Assembly: GCF_003443615.1 (NCBI RefSeq) | Contig: NZ_CP031967.1 | Location: forward strand, 4,278,001 to 4,342,000 | DNA length: 64,000 nucleotides | Direction of reading: 5' to 3' | Source: Alteromonas sp. BL110 | GTDB lineage: Bacteria; Pseudomonadota; Gammaproteobacteria; Enterobacterales; Alteromonadaceae | Shown here: piece by piece, positions 1 through 8,756 of the stretch | Numbering within the stretch: the stretch's first letter is position 1 | Layout of the letters: each line of letters begins with the position of its first letter | Made by a program: the position numbers and the translations under genes | The notes under the pieces: generated by a model | Told to the model about the DNA's origin: nothing | The model's database searches: none | The model's input: the letters and a program-made list of their open reading frames with translations, nothing else

Positions 1-5
1 CACCG

Positions 6-48
6 CAAAATGTGACTAATAATAATCACAAAACAAAATGTGACTAAT
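6..48. repeat. Two direct copies of a 15-bp sequence at the left edge
   Basis: CAAAATGTGACTAAT occurs at 6-20 and again, identical, at 34-48, a period of 28 bp. No gene is visible in the first 143 bases. The copies could be paired regulator sites for a gene beyond the left edge, or the end of a longer repeat array cut by the window. The sequence alone does not decide. Confidence 0.5.
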
Positions 49-143
49 CTATGCAGCCTTTATGTAAGAAGAGGATAAGTTCGGTGGTTAGTTCATCTAA
101 CGGTGCAAGTGGTTCACAACTGCATTAGTGGGCAAGAGCGCAA

Positions 144-1634
144 TTAAAAAGATGTGCGGTTTCTACCTGAATTTTTAGCGCGATAAAGCGCAGAATCGAC
201 GTCCTCAATGAATGAGGTAGCATTATAGCATTCATTTTCTACACTATTTTGTTTTGTAGATTTACCGCTATTAAAACACGCCATACCGATACTGACCGTA
301 AGGATGTCTTTGATTTTTGATTTTTGATGGGCTATCGAAAGCTGTGATACATTGCGAAGAACTCTAGCGGCAATACACTCTAATGCGTCACTATCTGTGC
401 CTGGCAAGATAATAATGAACTCTTCCCCACCGTACCTCGCTACTAAGTCGTCGTTACCCAAACAACTATTAGAAAGCGTTTCAGCTACCCTCTTAAGCAC
501 GTTGTCGCCAGCAACATGTCCGTAATAATCGTTATATTGTTTAAAATAATCCACATCAATCAATAATAAACTAATAGGTAGGTCAGCTTCTTTACAGCGC
601 ACGATATCGTCTTTTATTGTTGCATCAAATAAGCGCCTATTGGCAAGCCCCGTTAGTCCGTCCATATTCGCTAAGCGCTCTAACTGCTTATTCGCTTCGA
701 GCAGCTCTATTTGCATTTTTTGTAACGCTTTTCGGTTGTGCAAGTTTTGAAGCGTATTGCCAAGCATTTCTCCTATACGACGCAGATATTCGATATCGAA
801 CGCTTTCCATGAGTAAGGAGCGCCGATAATATCGCACCCGATAAAACCATAAATTGTTCCCTCAACCATAATACGTGAGCAAAGAATAGAGTAAATGCGC
901 TGCTCTTCAAAAACAGCCTTTTCCAATGAAGCGGACTCTGGAAGCGTTGAAACGTCATCGACCTTAAACAACCCGTTGGTGATATGGCTCATAAAAAAAG
1001 GCAAGGAATTAGCAGGCATATTTTGTAATTCGTCAATGTAAGGGGTAACGCCTGCTGCCACCCACTCGTGGGTATTTGACATTAGCTCCCCTCCTTCGAG
1101 AAACTCAAATAAGTAGCAGCGGTCTACGTCACAAAAAGTGCCAAACGCCGCCAATGCTTGGTCAATAATACTATCTAAATCATTAACGTCGGCATTGATT
1201 AGCTTTGAAGAAAAGTTGGTGAGGAGTTGGTTAAAGGTAATATGCTTGTTGACCTGAGAATCTTTCTTACTAAGATCTAACAGCCCTGTGATATCGGTTT
1301 TGATATGAAGAACAACCCAATCGCACGTTGGCGTGTATACAAACTCGCCTTCAACAAAGCAATTCATGGTTCTAGAGCTTGTCTGAAGTCGAAAATAGTC
1401 AGCGACCTGCAAACCTGTTTCTACAAGAAAAAATGGATTTTCGCCTACTGCCACCTCTCGTTTTGACTTCTGGTCAAAAAACGTAATTGCTCGACTTTCA
1501 AACGCCTTTGCGTCAATTATTCCAAAAGATTTCTCGAAATATTGACTCGCATAAACCTCAGAACTATCAGTACATTTGAATAATATACTTGAAGGTATTT
1601 GGCGAAAAATAGAAAGGGCTTCGTGTTTTTTCAA
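144..1634 (-). CDS. GAF domain diguanylate cyclase (GGDEF)
   Basis: Predicted cytoplasmic diguanylate cyclase of 496 residues, making c-di-GMP from two GTP. Residues about 140-300 look like a GAF sensor domain. A short helical linker (300-322) leads into a GGDEF domain that opens with the usual DGLTGLANRR and carries the active-site motif GGEEF at 402-406. The C-terminal ALYRAKNSGRNR is typical. The inhibitory RxxD I-site is absent: the four residues at the I-site position are GNDD, so product feedback is unlikely through that site. The first 130 residues are not clearly assigned and may be a PAS-like input domain. No signal peptide or membrane segment is evident. It is divergent from the ExoD-like gene. 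Domain calls are by eye; the catalytic assignment is secure. Confidence 0.9.
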   Translation of the reverse strand: MKKHEALSIFRQIPSSILFKCTDSSEVYASQYFEKSFGIIDAKAFESRAITFFDQKSKREVAVGENPFFLVETGLQVADYFRLQTSSRTMNCFVEGEFVYTPTCDWVVLHIKTDITGLLDLSKKDSQVNKHITFNQLLTNFSSKLINADVNDLDSIIDQALAAFGTFCDVDRCYLFEFLEGGELMSNTHEWVAAGVTPYIDELQNMPANSLPFFMSHITNGLFKVDDVSTLPESASLEKAVFEEQRIYSILCSRIMVEGTIYGFIGCDIIGAPYSWKAFDIEYLRRIGEMLGNTLQNLHNRKALQKMQIELLEANKQLERLANMDGLTGLANRRLFDATIKDDIVRCKEADLPISLLLIDVDYFKQYNDYYGHVAGDNVLKRVAETLSNSCLGNDDLVARYGGEEFIIILPGTDSDALECIAARVLRNVSQLSIAHQKSKIKDILTVSIGMACFNSGKSTKQNSVENECYNATSFIEDVDSALYRAKNSGRNRTSF

Positions 1635-1804
1635 AGTCTATCTCACAAAGAAACTCTATTTAAAGGTAGCAGTACTTTCATAACAGTAAAATCAAATCGC
1701 CTGTATTCAGTAACAGTTTCTCTAAACAAATTATTAAACTTATTTAAGGTAAAGGCGTACTGACTTACATAGAGAGCTTTTGCAACAGGGACTAAACATT
1801 AATT

Positions 1805-2380
1805 ATGAGCAACTCAATCGTAGAGCTGTTAGATGAAATGTATGATGAAGAAAGCGAAAAGACGTCACTAGGTGAAATTGTCGATCGCTTTGAAGACCGA
1901 GGTTTTGGTCCGCTTCTCTTAGTACCCGCTCTCATTGCTCTACTTCCTACCGGAGCGATACCAGGCGTACCTACCTTATGTGGCTTAACACTGTTTTTTA
2001 TTTGTATTCAGGCGGCTTGCGGTAAGAAAAGCCCATGGTTGCCAAAGGCGCTTGAACAAAAAGAAGTAAGTTCTAATAAACTGGAAAGCGCCATAGACAC
2101 AGCTAAACCTTATGCCAAGAAATTTGAAAAGCTACTTAAACCCCGCCTCACATTTTTGTCAGACACGCCAGTAAAAAATATTATCGCTGGATATTGTGCG
2201 CTTGCGGCACTTTGCATGATCCCTTTAGAGGCACTTCCTTTTGCCGTCGCCCTTCCTGCTTTAGCGCTTTGTATCACGGCGCTTGGCATGACTAATCGTG
2301 ATGGCGTATTTCTTATTATTGGTAGTTTATTACAGCTAGGAACCGCCTATTTGGTCTTAAAAGCGCTAGGTGCTGTATAG
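1805..2380 (+). CDS. ExoD family membrane protein
   Basis: Small protein of 191 residues that matches the ExoD (exopolysaccharide synthesis) family: an N-terminal acidic segment with SLGEIVDRFEDRGFG, then the family's Pro/Gly-rich hydrophobic stretch containing LPTGAIPGVPT, and two or three further membrane segments near the C-terminus. ExoD was named from a rhizobial exopolysaccharide and alkali-sensitivity phenotype; its biochemical role is not known, and nothing here shows a link to polysaccharide synthesis. The neighbours (a diguanylate cyclase and a nuclease) are on separate transcription units, so context adds little. The ATG start follows directly on a 170-bp divergent intergenic region. 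Confidence 0.8.
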   Translation: MSNSIVELLDEMYDEESEKTSLGEIVDRFEDRGFGPLLLVPALIALLPTGAIPGVPTLCGLTLFFICIQAACGKKSPWLPKALEQKEVSSNKLESAIDTAKPYAKKFEKLLKPRLTFLSDTPVKNIIAGYCALAALCMIPLEALPFAVALPALALCITALGMTNRDGVFLIIGSLLQLGTAYLVLKALGAV

Positions 2381-2482
2381 CTCAGACAAACTTTTTTCAT
2401 TCGCTCTCTCCTTCTGACTCCATCAAAGATTACAGTCTCAAAAGCTATGCTGATTAGAGGCAGTGCTCTTTTTTAAACATTT

Positions 2483-2593
2483 TCATTACCAATATTCTTT
2501 TCTTTAATTGGAGATTTACGTACTATTCTTTGCATTTATAAACTGTACTTTGGTACAGATATCTAATGACTGGTAATGATATAGAAAAGAATA
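2483..2593 (+). promoter_or_regulatory. Interleaved inverted repeats and LexA-like box before the nuclease gene
   Basis: TCATTACCA (2483-2491) is the exact reverse complement of TGGTAATGA (2571-2579). TATTCTTTTCT (2493-2503) is the exact reverse complement of AGAAAAGAATA (2583-2593). The order is A-B-A'-B', so the pairs interleave rather than nest. Between them lies CTGTAC-TTTG-GTACAG (2543-2558), which fits the SOS box pattern CTGT-N8-ACAG. A random 64-kb window should hold about one CTGT-N8-ACAG, so the LexA reading is weak; the paired repeats just before the start codon are the stronger observation. Confidence 0.4.
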
Positions 2594-2607
2594 GGCTGTA
2601 AAACTAT

Positions 2608-3369
2608 ATGAAGAGAATGTTAGCGGTATCTCTTGCGTTATTTTCGTTTGCTACTTTTGCTGAAAACTGTGTATTTAGCTGCCCTATTGGCTTAGGTGGG
2701 CAAACTATCACTCGTTCTATTTATACATTGAACAATAATCCGCAAACCAAGTTTGCCAACTGGGTGGCGTATCATGTTACCCCCGACACCATCGACGGCC
2801 CTTCGCGAAGCAGAAATTGGAAAGCAGATCCTGCTCTTGAAGACGAAAGTACGCTTGAGCCTAACGATTACAAAGGCGCATGGCGAGGGATAGGCACAGA
2901 TAGAGGGCATCAGGTTCCTCTTGCCTCTTTTAGTAACTCTCCAGACTGGCGAGAACTCAACTATCTTTCAAACATTACCCCCCAAGACTCTGATTTAAAC
3001 CAAGGTCCATGGGTGAAGTTAGAAAATGCTGTACGTAGCCTAGTGAGAACAGGGCAAGATGTGTATGTGGTTTCGGGCCCTCTTTACGAATGGTTTTTTG
3101 CAGCGTTACCTGATGCCGACGAGTTGCACAATATTCCCAGCGGTTACTTCAAAGTTGTAGTTAGTGAAGTCGACGGTTTGGTAGAAGCATCTGCGTTTAT
3201 CATGCAGCAAAACGCGTCTCGTCGTGATGATTACTGCGCTACACAAGTCACTATCAATGAAGTAGAGGCAAGAACCGGGTTAGATATTATGCCTGTATTA
3301 CCCGATGAAAGTGAGAAAACGATTGAAGGCAGATTAGGCACGCTAGCTATGCGACTTGGCTGTAGCTAA
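2608..3369 (+). CDS. Secreted DNA/RNA non-specific endonuclease
   Basis: Mg-dependent beta-beta-alpha-metal nuclease of the NUC1/EndA family, 253 residues, degrading DNA and RNA without sequence preference. The first 18 residues form a signal peptide (MKRMLAVSLALFSFATFA), so the enzyme acts in the periplasm or outside. The family motif DRGHQVPLASF is present; its His is the general base, and the downstream NYLSNITPQDSDLNQGPW segment holds the metal-binding Asn. Six cysteines, two of them right after the signal peptide, suggest disulfides. The probable role is nutrient nucleic acid scavenging or biofilm DNA turnover; no immunity protein is seen nearby. The upstream region is rich in inverted repeats (separate entry). 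Confidence 0.92.
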   Translation: MKRMLAVSLALFSFATFAENCVFSCPIGLGGQTITRSIYTLNNNPQTKFANWVAYHVTPDTIDGPSRSRNWKADPALEDESTLEPNDYKGAWRGIGTDRGHQVPLASFSNSPDWRELNYLSNITPQDSDLNQGPWVKLENAVRSLVRTGQDVYVVSGPLYEWFFAALPDADELHNIPSGYFKVVVSEVDGLVEASAFIMQQNASRRDDYCATQVTINEVEARTGLDIMPVLPDESEKTIEGRLGTLAMRLGCS

Positions 3370-3471
3370 GCCTCGCTAAAATACTCAAGTATCTATTTAC
3401 CGGTAAACGGTTACCCATTTGCCGTTATTTAGTTAAAGCCACGTACTACTTCGTTTTTATAAGACGACGAA

Positions 3472-4323
3472 CTAGTTGCTTTTAAAAGGTTGCAATAGCA
3501 AGGCACTGATTGAAGCATTCTCTTTTACCGCTGGCACATCATGTTGGCCTATGGACAGTGTTTCGTCGCTTTGCTTTGCTCTTGGGGTAAAGCTCTTAAA
3601 AAGTCTGTCCCACCAAGATACACTGAAGCCATAGTTAGAATTTGATTCTGCTTTCACTTGGCTGTGATGTATACGATGCAAGCGTTGAGTAATAAGCACC
3701 CATCCTACTCTGTCGTCCCACTTTTGCGGTATTCGAATATTTGCGTGATTAAATAGCGCAAACCCGTTAAGTGCCACTTCAAAAATAACAATAGCAATTG
3801 CTGGTATCCCCAGCGCCGCTGCAGCCAGCGCCTTAACCCCAAGGCTAATCGCTATTTCAACGGGATGAAACCTAAGGCCAGTAGTAGTATCTACATGGCT
3901 GTCGGCGTGATGCATTTTGTGAAAGCGCCATAAAAAAGGCACAGTGTGAAATAATCGGTGCTGCCAGTATATGAGCATATCCAGCAGCAGTACGCTCGCT
4001 GCCACTATACCAATAAATAGCGCGCTGCCGTATAGGGTATTATTCATTTGGTCAGTGGAAGACGAAGTGCTGTCGGCTTGATCTGATATAAGGTTAAACA
4101 GCCCAACGCCCTCTTGCTTAGCCCATATCGATACACCAACTAGTGTGGCAGGAAGTAAAACTCTAGATACCAGTGCGCCCATCACCACCATTGAGAGGTT
4201 ACCTATCCAGCGTGCTTTCCTATCCAGAACAGCTTTGCGCGCTGGGAACAAGGCTTCCAGTACAGCCATAAAGGCAAAGATACCAAGAAATACACTTAGG
4301 CGAATAACAGACGCATTATCCAC
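3472..4323 (-). CDS. Sterol desaturase / fatty acid hydroxylase family membrane protein
   Basis: Integral membrane di-iron oxygenase family protein of 283 residues. The histidine clusters expected for the non-haem di-iron centre are visible: HRLFH at 122-126, HKMHH at 135-139 followed by DSH, an HPVE at about 153, and HRIHH at 216-220. Hydrophobic segments lie at about 5-23, 42-66, 98-120 and 160-192. Family members hydroxylate or desaturate sterols, fatty acids or carotenoids; the substrate cannot be read from sequence. It is the last gene of the minus-strand train, 86 bp after the CDP-alcohol phosphatidyltransferase, so it may be co-transcribed, which would fit a lipid role. It is convergent with the nuclease. 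Confidence 0.85.
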   Translation of the reverse strand: MDNASVIRLSVFLGIFAFMAVLEALFPARKAVLDRKARWIGNLSMVVMGALVSRVLLPATLVGVSIWAKQEGVGLFNLISDQADSTSSSTDQMNNTLYGSALFIGIVAASVLLLDMLIYWQHRLFHTVPFLWRFHKMHHADSHVDTTTGLRFHPVEIAISLGVKALAAAALGIPAIAIVIFEVALNGFALFNHANIRIPQKWDDRVGWVLITQRLHRIHHSQVKAESNSNYGFSVSWWDRLFKSFTPRAKQSDETLSIGQHDVPAVKENASISALLLQPFKSN

Positions 4324-4409
4324 TGTAGCTCTCTTTTCGATTCAGTTTCATTTTTACTTCTCAACTACCGATTACGCTCTATGCACATAAGAGGCACAAC
4401 ACCGATGCC

Positions 4410-5063
4410 CTACCCCTTATCAATTGTCGAACACTGATTTTGTGTTACTTCTACTTTGTTCAGAGTGCTAAACCCACCCGCAATTCGAGTGACAACCGTT
4501 ACCGCGCACGCAGCGGCAAAAATATAAGCTAGCGCAGCAAAATGCTCAGGCCAGATGCAAAAAGCGAGAAACACAGCGATTGTTTCTGTGCCCTCAGTTA
4601 ACCCCTGCATATAGTAAAAGCTCTTGTTAGCGAACTGTGGTCTATCGATATGAAATTTTTCGGCTGCAATGGCAAAAGCCAAAAAGCTACTGCCCGTACC
4701 AATAAATGTGGCTAGTAGCACCATTGCCGGAATACCCCAGTTGATAGGGTCTGCAATACCAAATGCCAAGGGTATAGACCCATAAAACAAAAAGTCTAAA
4801 CAAATATCAAGAAACCCACCCGCGCTGCTGCTACTTTGCTGATATCGCGCTAACTCGCCGTCAATACCGTCGAAAACCCTATTAAGTATAATGCAGCTAA
4901 GTGCCATTCCCCACCAGTTAAGAATAATAAAGGGGACGGCGAGAATACCTAAAACAAAGCCTGCCACGGTAACTTGATTCGGACTGATGCCTTTTGCATC
5001 AAGTGTTGTGATCAAAGGCTTTAATAGCGGTTTAATAAAGGGAGTGATTTTCGCGTCTAGCAT
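4410..5063 (-). CDS. CDP-alcohol phosphatidyltransferase, YnjF-like
   Basis: Inner-membrane enzyme of 217 residues that transfers a phosphatidyl group from CDP-diacylglycerol to an alcohol. The complete catalytic signature is present: D65, D68, G69, A72, R73, G82, D86 and D90 in the D-x2-DG-x2-AR-x8-G-x3-D-x3-D pattern. Five to six membrane segments follow the family layout. The gene overlaps the upstream ABC ATPase gene by 7 bp, which implies translational coupling. In E. coli the YnjF homologue likewise sits beside ynjBCD, so the association is conserved. The acceptor alcohol is unknown; one possibility is that the neighbouring importer supplies it. Confidence 0.88.
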   Translation of the reverse strand: MLDAKITPFIKPLLKPLITTLDAKGISPNQVTVAGFVLGILAVPFIILNWWGMALSCIILNRVFDGIDGELARYQQSSSSAGGFLDICLDFLFYGSIPLAFGIADPINWGIPAMVLLATFIGTGSSFLAFAIAAEKFHIDRPQFANKSFYYMQGLTEGTETIAVFLAFCIWPEHFAALAYIFAAACAVTVVTRIAGGFSTLNKVEVTQNQCSTIDKG

Positions 5064-5695
5064 GATGATAACTCTATTATTTGGCCGCCGGCAGCAAGGG
5101 CGTCCTCTTTGTCGTGTGTTACAAGTACTGCGGGAATATTTCGCGCTTTAAGCTGCTTAAATGTCCAGCTTCGAATTTGCTCACGAAGGGCAAAGTCTAG
5201 CTTACTAAATGGCTCGTCTAACAATACGACGTCAGGCTCAGAAGCGAGCGTTCTTAGTAGAGAAACACGGGATTGTTGCCCGCCAGATAATGAAGTGACT
5301 GCGCGTTCCCCTATGCCTGCTAAGTCGACAGCGCTAAGCATTTCTTCGATAGCCTCCAGTTTAGCCTTTCGATTTGGGTGGCTGTCTTTAGGCATGGCAA
5401 AGGCAATATTTTCTGCCACTGTCATATGCTCAAACAACAAGGCGTCTTGAAACATAATACCGACTTTACGTAAATGAGCCGCTTTATCGTTTACTATAAC
5501 CCCGTTGATTTTAATGATACCGCTAAAATTAAACGGCATATGAAGTTGGCCGGTAATGGCCTTCAGCAAAGTAGATTTGCCGGCACCACTTGGCCCCATT
5601 ACTGTTAAAATTTCACCGTCTTTTACACATACATCCACTTTTAACAGTGTGTTTTGTGCATGAGAAATCACCAAATGTTCTAAACTAAGCGCCAT
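5057..5695 (-). CDS. ABC transporter ATP-binding protein, YnjD-like
   Basis: ATPase of 212 residues that would drive the adjacent permease. Walker A is GPSGAGKST (34-42), the Q-loop lies in MFQDALLFEHMTV, the signature is LSGGQQSRVSLLRTL, Walker B is VVLLDEPFSKLD and the switch His is in VLVTHDKEDA. The overall type is that of thiamine, iron and sulfate importers. The gene overlaps the permease gene by 11 bp and the phosphatidyltransferase gene by 7 bp. YnjD is the E. coli counterpart by arrangement and similarity; its substrate is not established. Confidence 0.9.
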   Translation of the reverse strand: MALSLEHLVISHAQNTLLKVDVCVKDGEILTVMGPSGAGKSTLLKAITGQLHMPFNFSGIIKINGVIVNDKAAHLRKVGIMFQDALLFEHMTVAENIAFAMPKDSHPNRKAKLEAIEEMLSAVDLAGIGERAVTSLSGGQQSRVSLLRTLASEPDVVLLDEPFSKLDFALREQIRSWTFKQLKARNIPAVLVTHDKEDALAAGGQIIELSSC

Positions 5696-7451
5696 GTAAT
5701 ACTGCTCTATTCTTTTTCTCTGAAGTACGCACTTTGCTACCCGTTTTCACTAAAGCGGCGGGTAAATACCACGCTATTATAAAGCCAACTAAGGGCATAA
5801 CTGCTTGGATAATAACGAATACCGCAGTTAAACGCGTACTGCTTCCCGACACTGACGCTACGGCTTCTGTAGTGATAGTGGCAATAGTGCCCCCCGAGGC
5901 CAATAACGTAGGTAAATATTGGCTGAAACTAATAGCGAGCCCTAGCGCCCAGGCCACCATAATGGCGGAAAACAGGGATGGTAATTTAATATGGTAGAAC
6001 ACTTGCCAGGGCGTTTTCCCCAGACTTTGTGCAACCATTGCGTATCGTATGTCGAATTTTCGATAGGCCACCGCCATAGACAAAAAAACGTATGGCACGA
6101 CATAAACCATATGGGCGATGTAGGTGTGAAACCAAACTGCGTCTTGCAGCACGAGCTGCTGGAACCAAACCAAGCCATATAAAAAAGCCACGCCCGGTAC
6201 TAATAGCGGCAAAAACAGTGAGACGGAAAAAGCCCTGTCTGCATTTACACCTGCGGGTTTAAGCTGTTCACTTTCAAGCGTAAATAGCACTAGCCCCAAT
6301 GCAGAAGTACTTACCAATACGCCCAGTAATAAGCTATTGGAAAACGGGGTCGCGAGGGTTTCAAATGCAGTTCGCCAGTGCAATAGCGTCGTGCCTTCTG
6401 GTAAAAAATCAGGATACAACCATTGCTTAGCAATTGAGTACATAAGCACCGAATAACCTACCGCACCAATCAAAGCAATATATATCGCTACAGTGCTATA
6501 CGCAGCGCTATGTATAAGGCTATCAAAAAAGCGCCGGTTTCCTCTCGCTAGCCTTTTTCTTCCCACGAATATAACTATACGCTCAACGCCTAACAACAGA
6601 AGCAAAGCCAACCCACTGACTGCGACCTGGAGCACGGCGGCACTGCTTGCCAACAGACGCATAGATAAATCGATATGATTGAACCAATGCATAATCGCAA
6701 CGGCCAAGGTGCTGGGGTTATTTCCCCCTAATATAAGCGGAATTTCCACATTAGAGGTGGCGAAGACCAACACTGCTAATACAGGTAATCTGATTTGTGT
6801 GAAGACAGTGGGCATCACAAGCTTAAAAAAGGTTGCCACGGGCGAATAGCCAAGCGCCGTGCCCACTTTGATATAGCCAGAAAGCTTACTTTTCACTAAT
6901 GGCTGCGACATTACGCTTAACGCCATTAACATAATAAACGGCAGTTCCTTTAAGCTTAATGCTAACAATACACTTAGGCCCCAGGCGTCGTATGGAAAAA
7001 AAGTATTGTAGGGAGAGAAAGCCTCGCCAGTACCAGGAATAACCGTATTTGCTCCTACAGTTGTTATTCGAGCAAACATGCCTGACGGGCTGAAGGCAAA
7101 TAGTAAGGCAATGGCTGCGGCAGCGTGTGGAAAAACAAGAAAGGGGCTCAATAAGCCTTGAATTTTGTTGAGCCAATTCGATTGATAAAATGAAGCTAGC
7201 AATAAGAACGCACCTGCCAGTGCCAGCAATGTTGACCCCACTCCTGTGAAAAGTGAAAGCCACACCATCTGCCAAATATCATCAAGTGCAAATAAAGTTT
7301 TAAAGATATCTAATGAGAAGGTGTTTGCACCTATGGCGGGAAAATAGCCTAACGCTGGAAACGCTACGCCAACCAAACCAGCCAAGACAGGAATGCACAG
7401 TAAAAGTAATAAGCACCAGCGTGCAACCCGGGTAAATTGAGCGAACATCAA
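5685..7451 (-). CDS. ABC importer permease, fused two-domain, YnjC-like
   Basis: Inner-membrane permease of 588 residues with about twelve hydrophobic segments, built from two tandem MetI-type halves as in FbpB/ThiP. Each half has its own EAA-like coupling loop: ALGYSPVATFFKLVMP in the first and SLGKTPWQVFYHIKLP in the second. A single polypeptide can therefore supply the whole channel for the ATPase downstream. The ATG start overlaps the substrate-binding protein gene by 4 bp. The double-permease form and gene order match E. coli ynjC. The transported compound cannot be read from the sequence. Confidence 0.88.
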   Translation of the reverse strand: MMFAQFTRVARWCLLLLLCIPVLAGLVGVAFPALGYFPAIGANTFSLDIFKTLFALDDIWQMVWLSLFTGVGSTLLALAGAFLLLASFYQSNWLNKIQGLLSPFLVFPHAAAAIALLFAFSPSGMFARITTVGANTVIPGTGEAFSPYNTFFPYDAWGLSVLLALSLKELPFIMLMALSVMSQPLVKSKLSGYIKVGTALGYSPVATFFKLVMPTVFTQIRLPVLAVLVFATSNVEIPLILGGNNPSTLAVAIMHWFNHIDLSMRLLASSAAVLQVAVSGLALLLLLGVERIVIFVGRKRLARGNRRFFDSLIHSAAYSTVAIYIALIGAVGYSVLMYSIAKQWLYPDFLPEGTTLLHWRTAFETLATPFSNSLLLGVLVSTSALGLVLFTLESEQLKPAGVNADRAFSVSLFLPLLVPGVAFLYGLVWFQQLVLQDAVWFHTYIAHMVYVVPYVFLSMAVAYRKFDIRYAMVAQSLGKTPWQVFYHIKLPSLFSAIMVAWALGLAISFSQYLPTLLASGGTIATITTEAVASVSGSSTRLTAVFVIIQAVMPLVGFIIAWYLPAALVKTGSKVRTSEKKNRAVLHGA

Positions 7452-8725
7452 TAGCGCGCTCCGTAGCGTTCATACCATGCCTCTCGAAGCGCATCGGTCC
7501 AGCTTGAATGAGGCTCGGCCAACAATACAGTGGCTTGCGATTTATCTAGTGCTGCCGGGTGAATATTGTCTTCAACGAAAAGTTCTTGGTCTGACGCTGA
7601 AAGGCTTTTAATATCGAGCACTGTGTCGTCTCCCCACACTTTCACCGCCTGCTTTTTAGCTTGCGCCTGTGGTGAAAGCAAAAAGTTAACCACCGTTTTG
7701 GCCGCCGCTTTGTTCCTTGAATTATATGTAAGCCCTACAAAATGGACGTTTGCCAAGCTGCCGTCTTGCATAACATAAGTACGAACATCGTCAGGTAAAT
7801 CAAAACGAGTTACCGCCGAAGGAATTTCTGCAGCGGTAAAAGAGAAGGCCATTGAAAGCTCACCTGTTCCCACTAAACGCTGCAGTTGGGAGGCTTGCCG
7901 TAACATGTGCTTACCCTGCTGCCACATAGTAGGATGCAGCGCATCAAGATACGCCCACAAACTCGGTAAAACCGCGTTTAACGCTTTATCGTTTGCTGGT
8001 TGATAGAACAGGCCTCGTTTGTCTTTATTGAGTGCAAGCGCTGCATACTTGATAAAACTAATACCTAAATAATCGCTCGGTACTGGGTAGGTAAATCTAC
8101 CCGGTGACTTTTGGCTAAATCGTAGAAGTTCGTCAATGGTTTTCGGGGCCATAAGCCCCAGCGTATTTAAGTGTGCGCTGCGATAGTAAAAAACCATAGA
8201 CGCTTTCCCCCACGGGGCTTCCATGCCTAGCGTAGGCTCGCCAAAGTCTGTAGTTACAGCGGGGTTTTCATCAGGATTAGTTAGGCTAAAGTTGTCAAGT
8301 TCACCTACCCACAAAGTACTAAGCAGGTCGTGCTTTTTCATCGCAGCGAAGTTCTCGCCATTTATCCAGATAAGGTCAACACTCCCGTTCTTGTTGTTTC
8401 CTGCCGCCTTTTCAGCAAGGACACGAGATACCGCATCACTGGTGTCGGCCAGCTTTACATGTTGAAGTTCTATGTTAAAACGGGCCTTAACTTGCGAGGC
8501 TACCCACTGAAGGTAGCCATTTACCTGGGCGCTACCACCCCAGGCATGAAATCGAACAATAGGCGGGGTTTCGGTAGCAGCTTCATCGTTAGTTTTGCCC
8601 AACGCAGGTCGGGTTACAATAAATACCGACAAAATGACTATGCAGGTGATAAAGAATACCTGCATGGAGGTACGCAAGGGTCTATTTGTACTTAACTGTC
8701 CCTTAGCTTGCCACCCTGAATTCAT
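7448..8725 (-). CDS. Periplasmic substrate-binding protein, YnjB-like
   Basis: Extracytoplasmic binding protein of 425 residues from the chosen start. A longer frame begins at 8785, but the ATG at 8725 follows an AAGGGGG ribosome-binding site at suitable spacing and leaves a normal 31-bp gap from the DUF547 gene. It opens with a positively charged stretch and a hydrophobic core (VFFITCIVILSVFIV) ending in ALG, an export signal. The mature part starts with IVRFHAWGGSAQVNGYL, typical of family-1-like binding proteins and of YnjB. It would deliver ligand to the YnjC-like permease. No ligand-specific motif is recognisable. Confidence 0.85.
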   Translation of the reverse strand: MNSGWQAKGQLSTNRPLRTSMQVFFITCIVILSVFIVTRPALGKTNDEAATETPPIVRFHAWGGSAQVNGYLQWVASQVKARFNIELQHVKLADTSDAVSRVLAEKAAGNNKNGSVDLIWINGENFAAMKKHDLLSTLWVGELDNFSLTNPDENPAVTTDFGEPTLGMEAPWGKASMVFYYRSAHLNTLGLMAPKTIDELLRFSQKSPGRFTYPVPSDYLGISFIKYAALALNKDKRGLFYQPANDKALNAVLPSLWAYLDALHPTMWQQGKHMLRQASQLQRLVGTGELSMAFSFTAAEIPSAVTRFDLPDDVRTYVMQDGSLANVHFVGLTYNSRNKAAAKTVVNFLLSPQAQAKKQAVKVWGDDTVLDIKSLSASDQELFVEDNIHPAALDKSQATVLLAEPHSSWTDALREAWYERYGARY

Positions 8726-8756
8726 TTGGGTGGCCCCCTTAGTGCGCCTGTTAATG

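Noticed and set aside
11..30. TGTGA...TCACA similar to a CRP site
   Set aside because: The spacer is 10 bp where CRP needs 6.
1701..1716. CTGTATTCAGTAACAG, a second LexA-like CTGT-N8-ACAG
   Set aside because: It lies between two genes with no DNA damage link, and about one such match is expected by chance in 64 kb.
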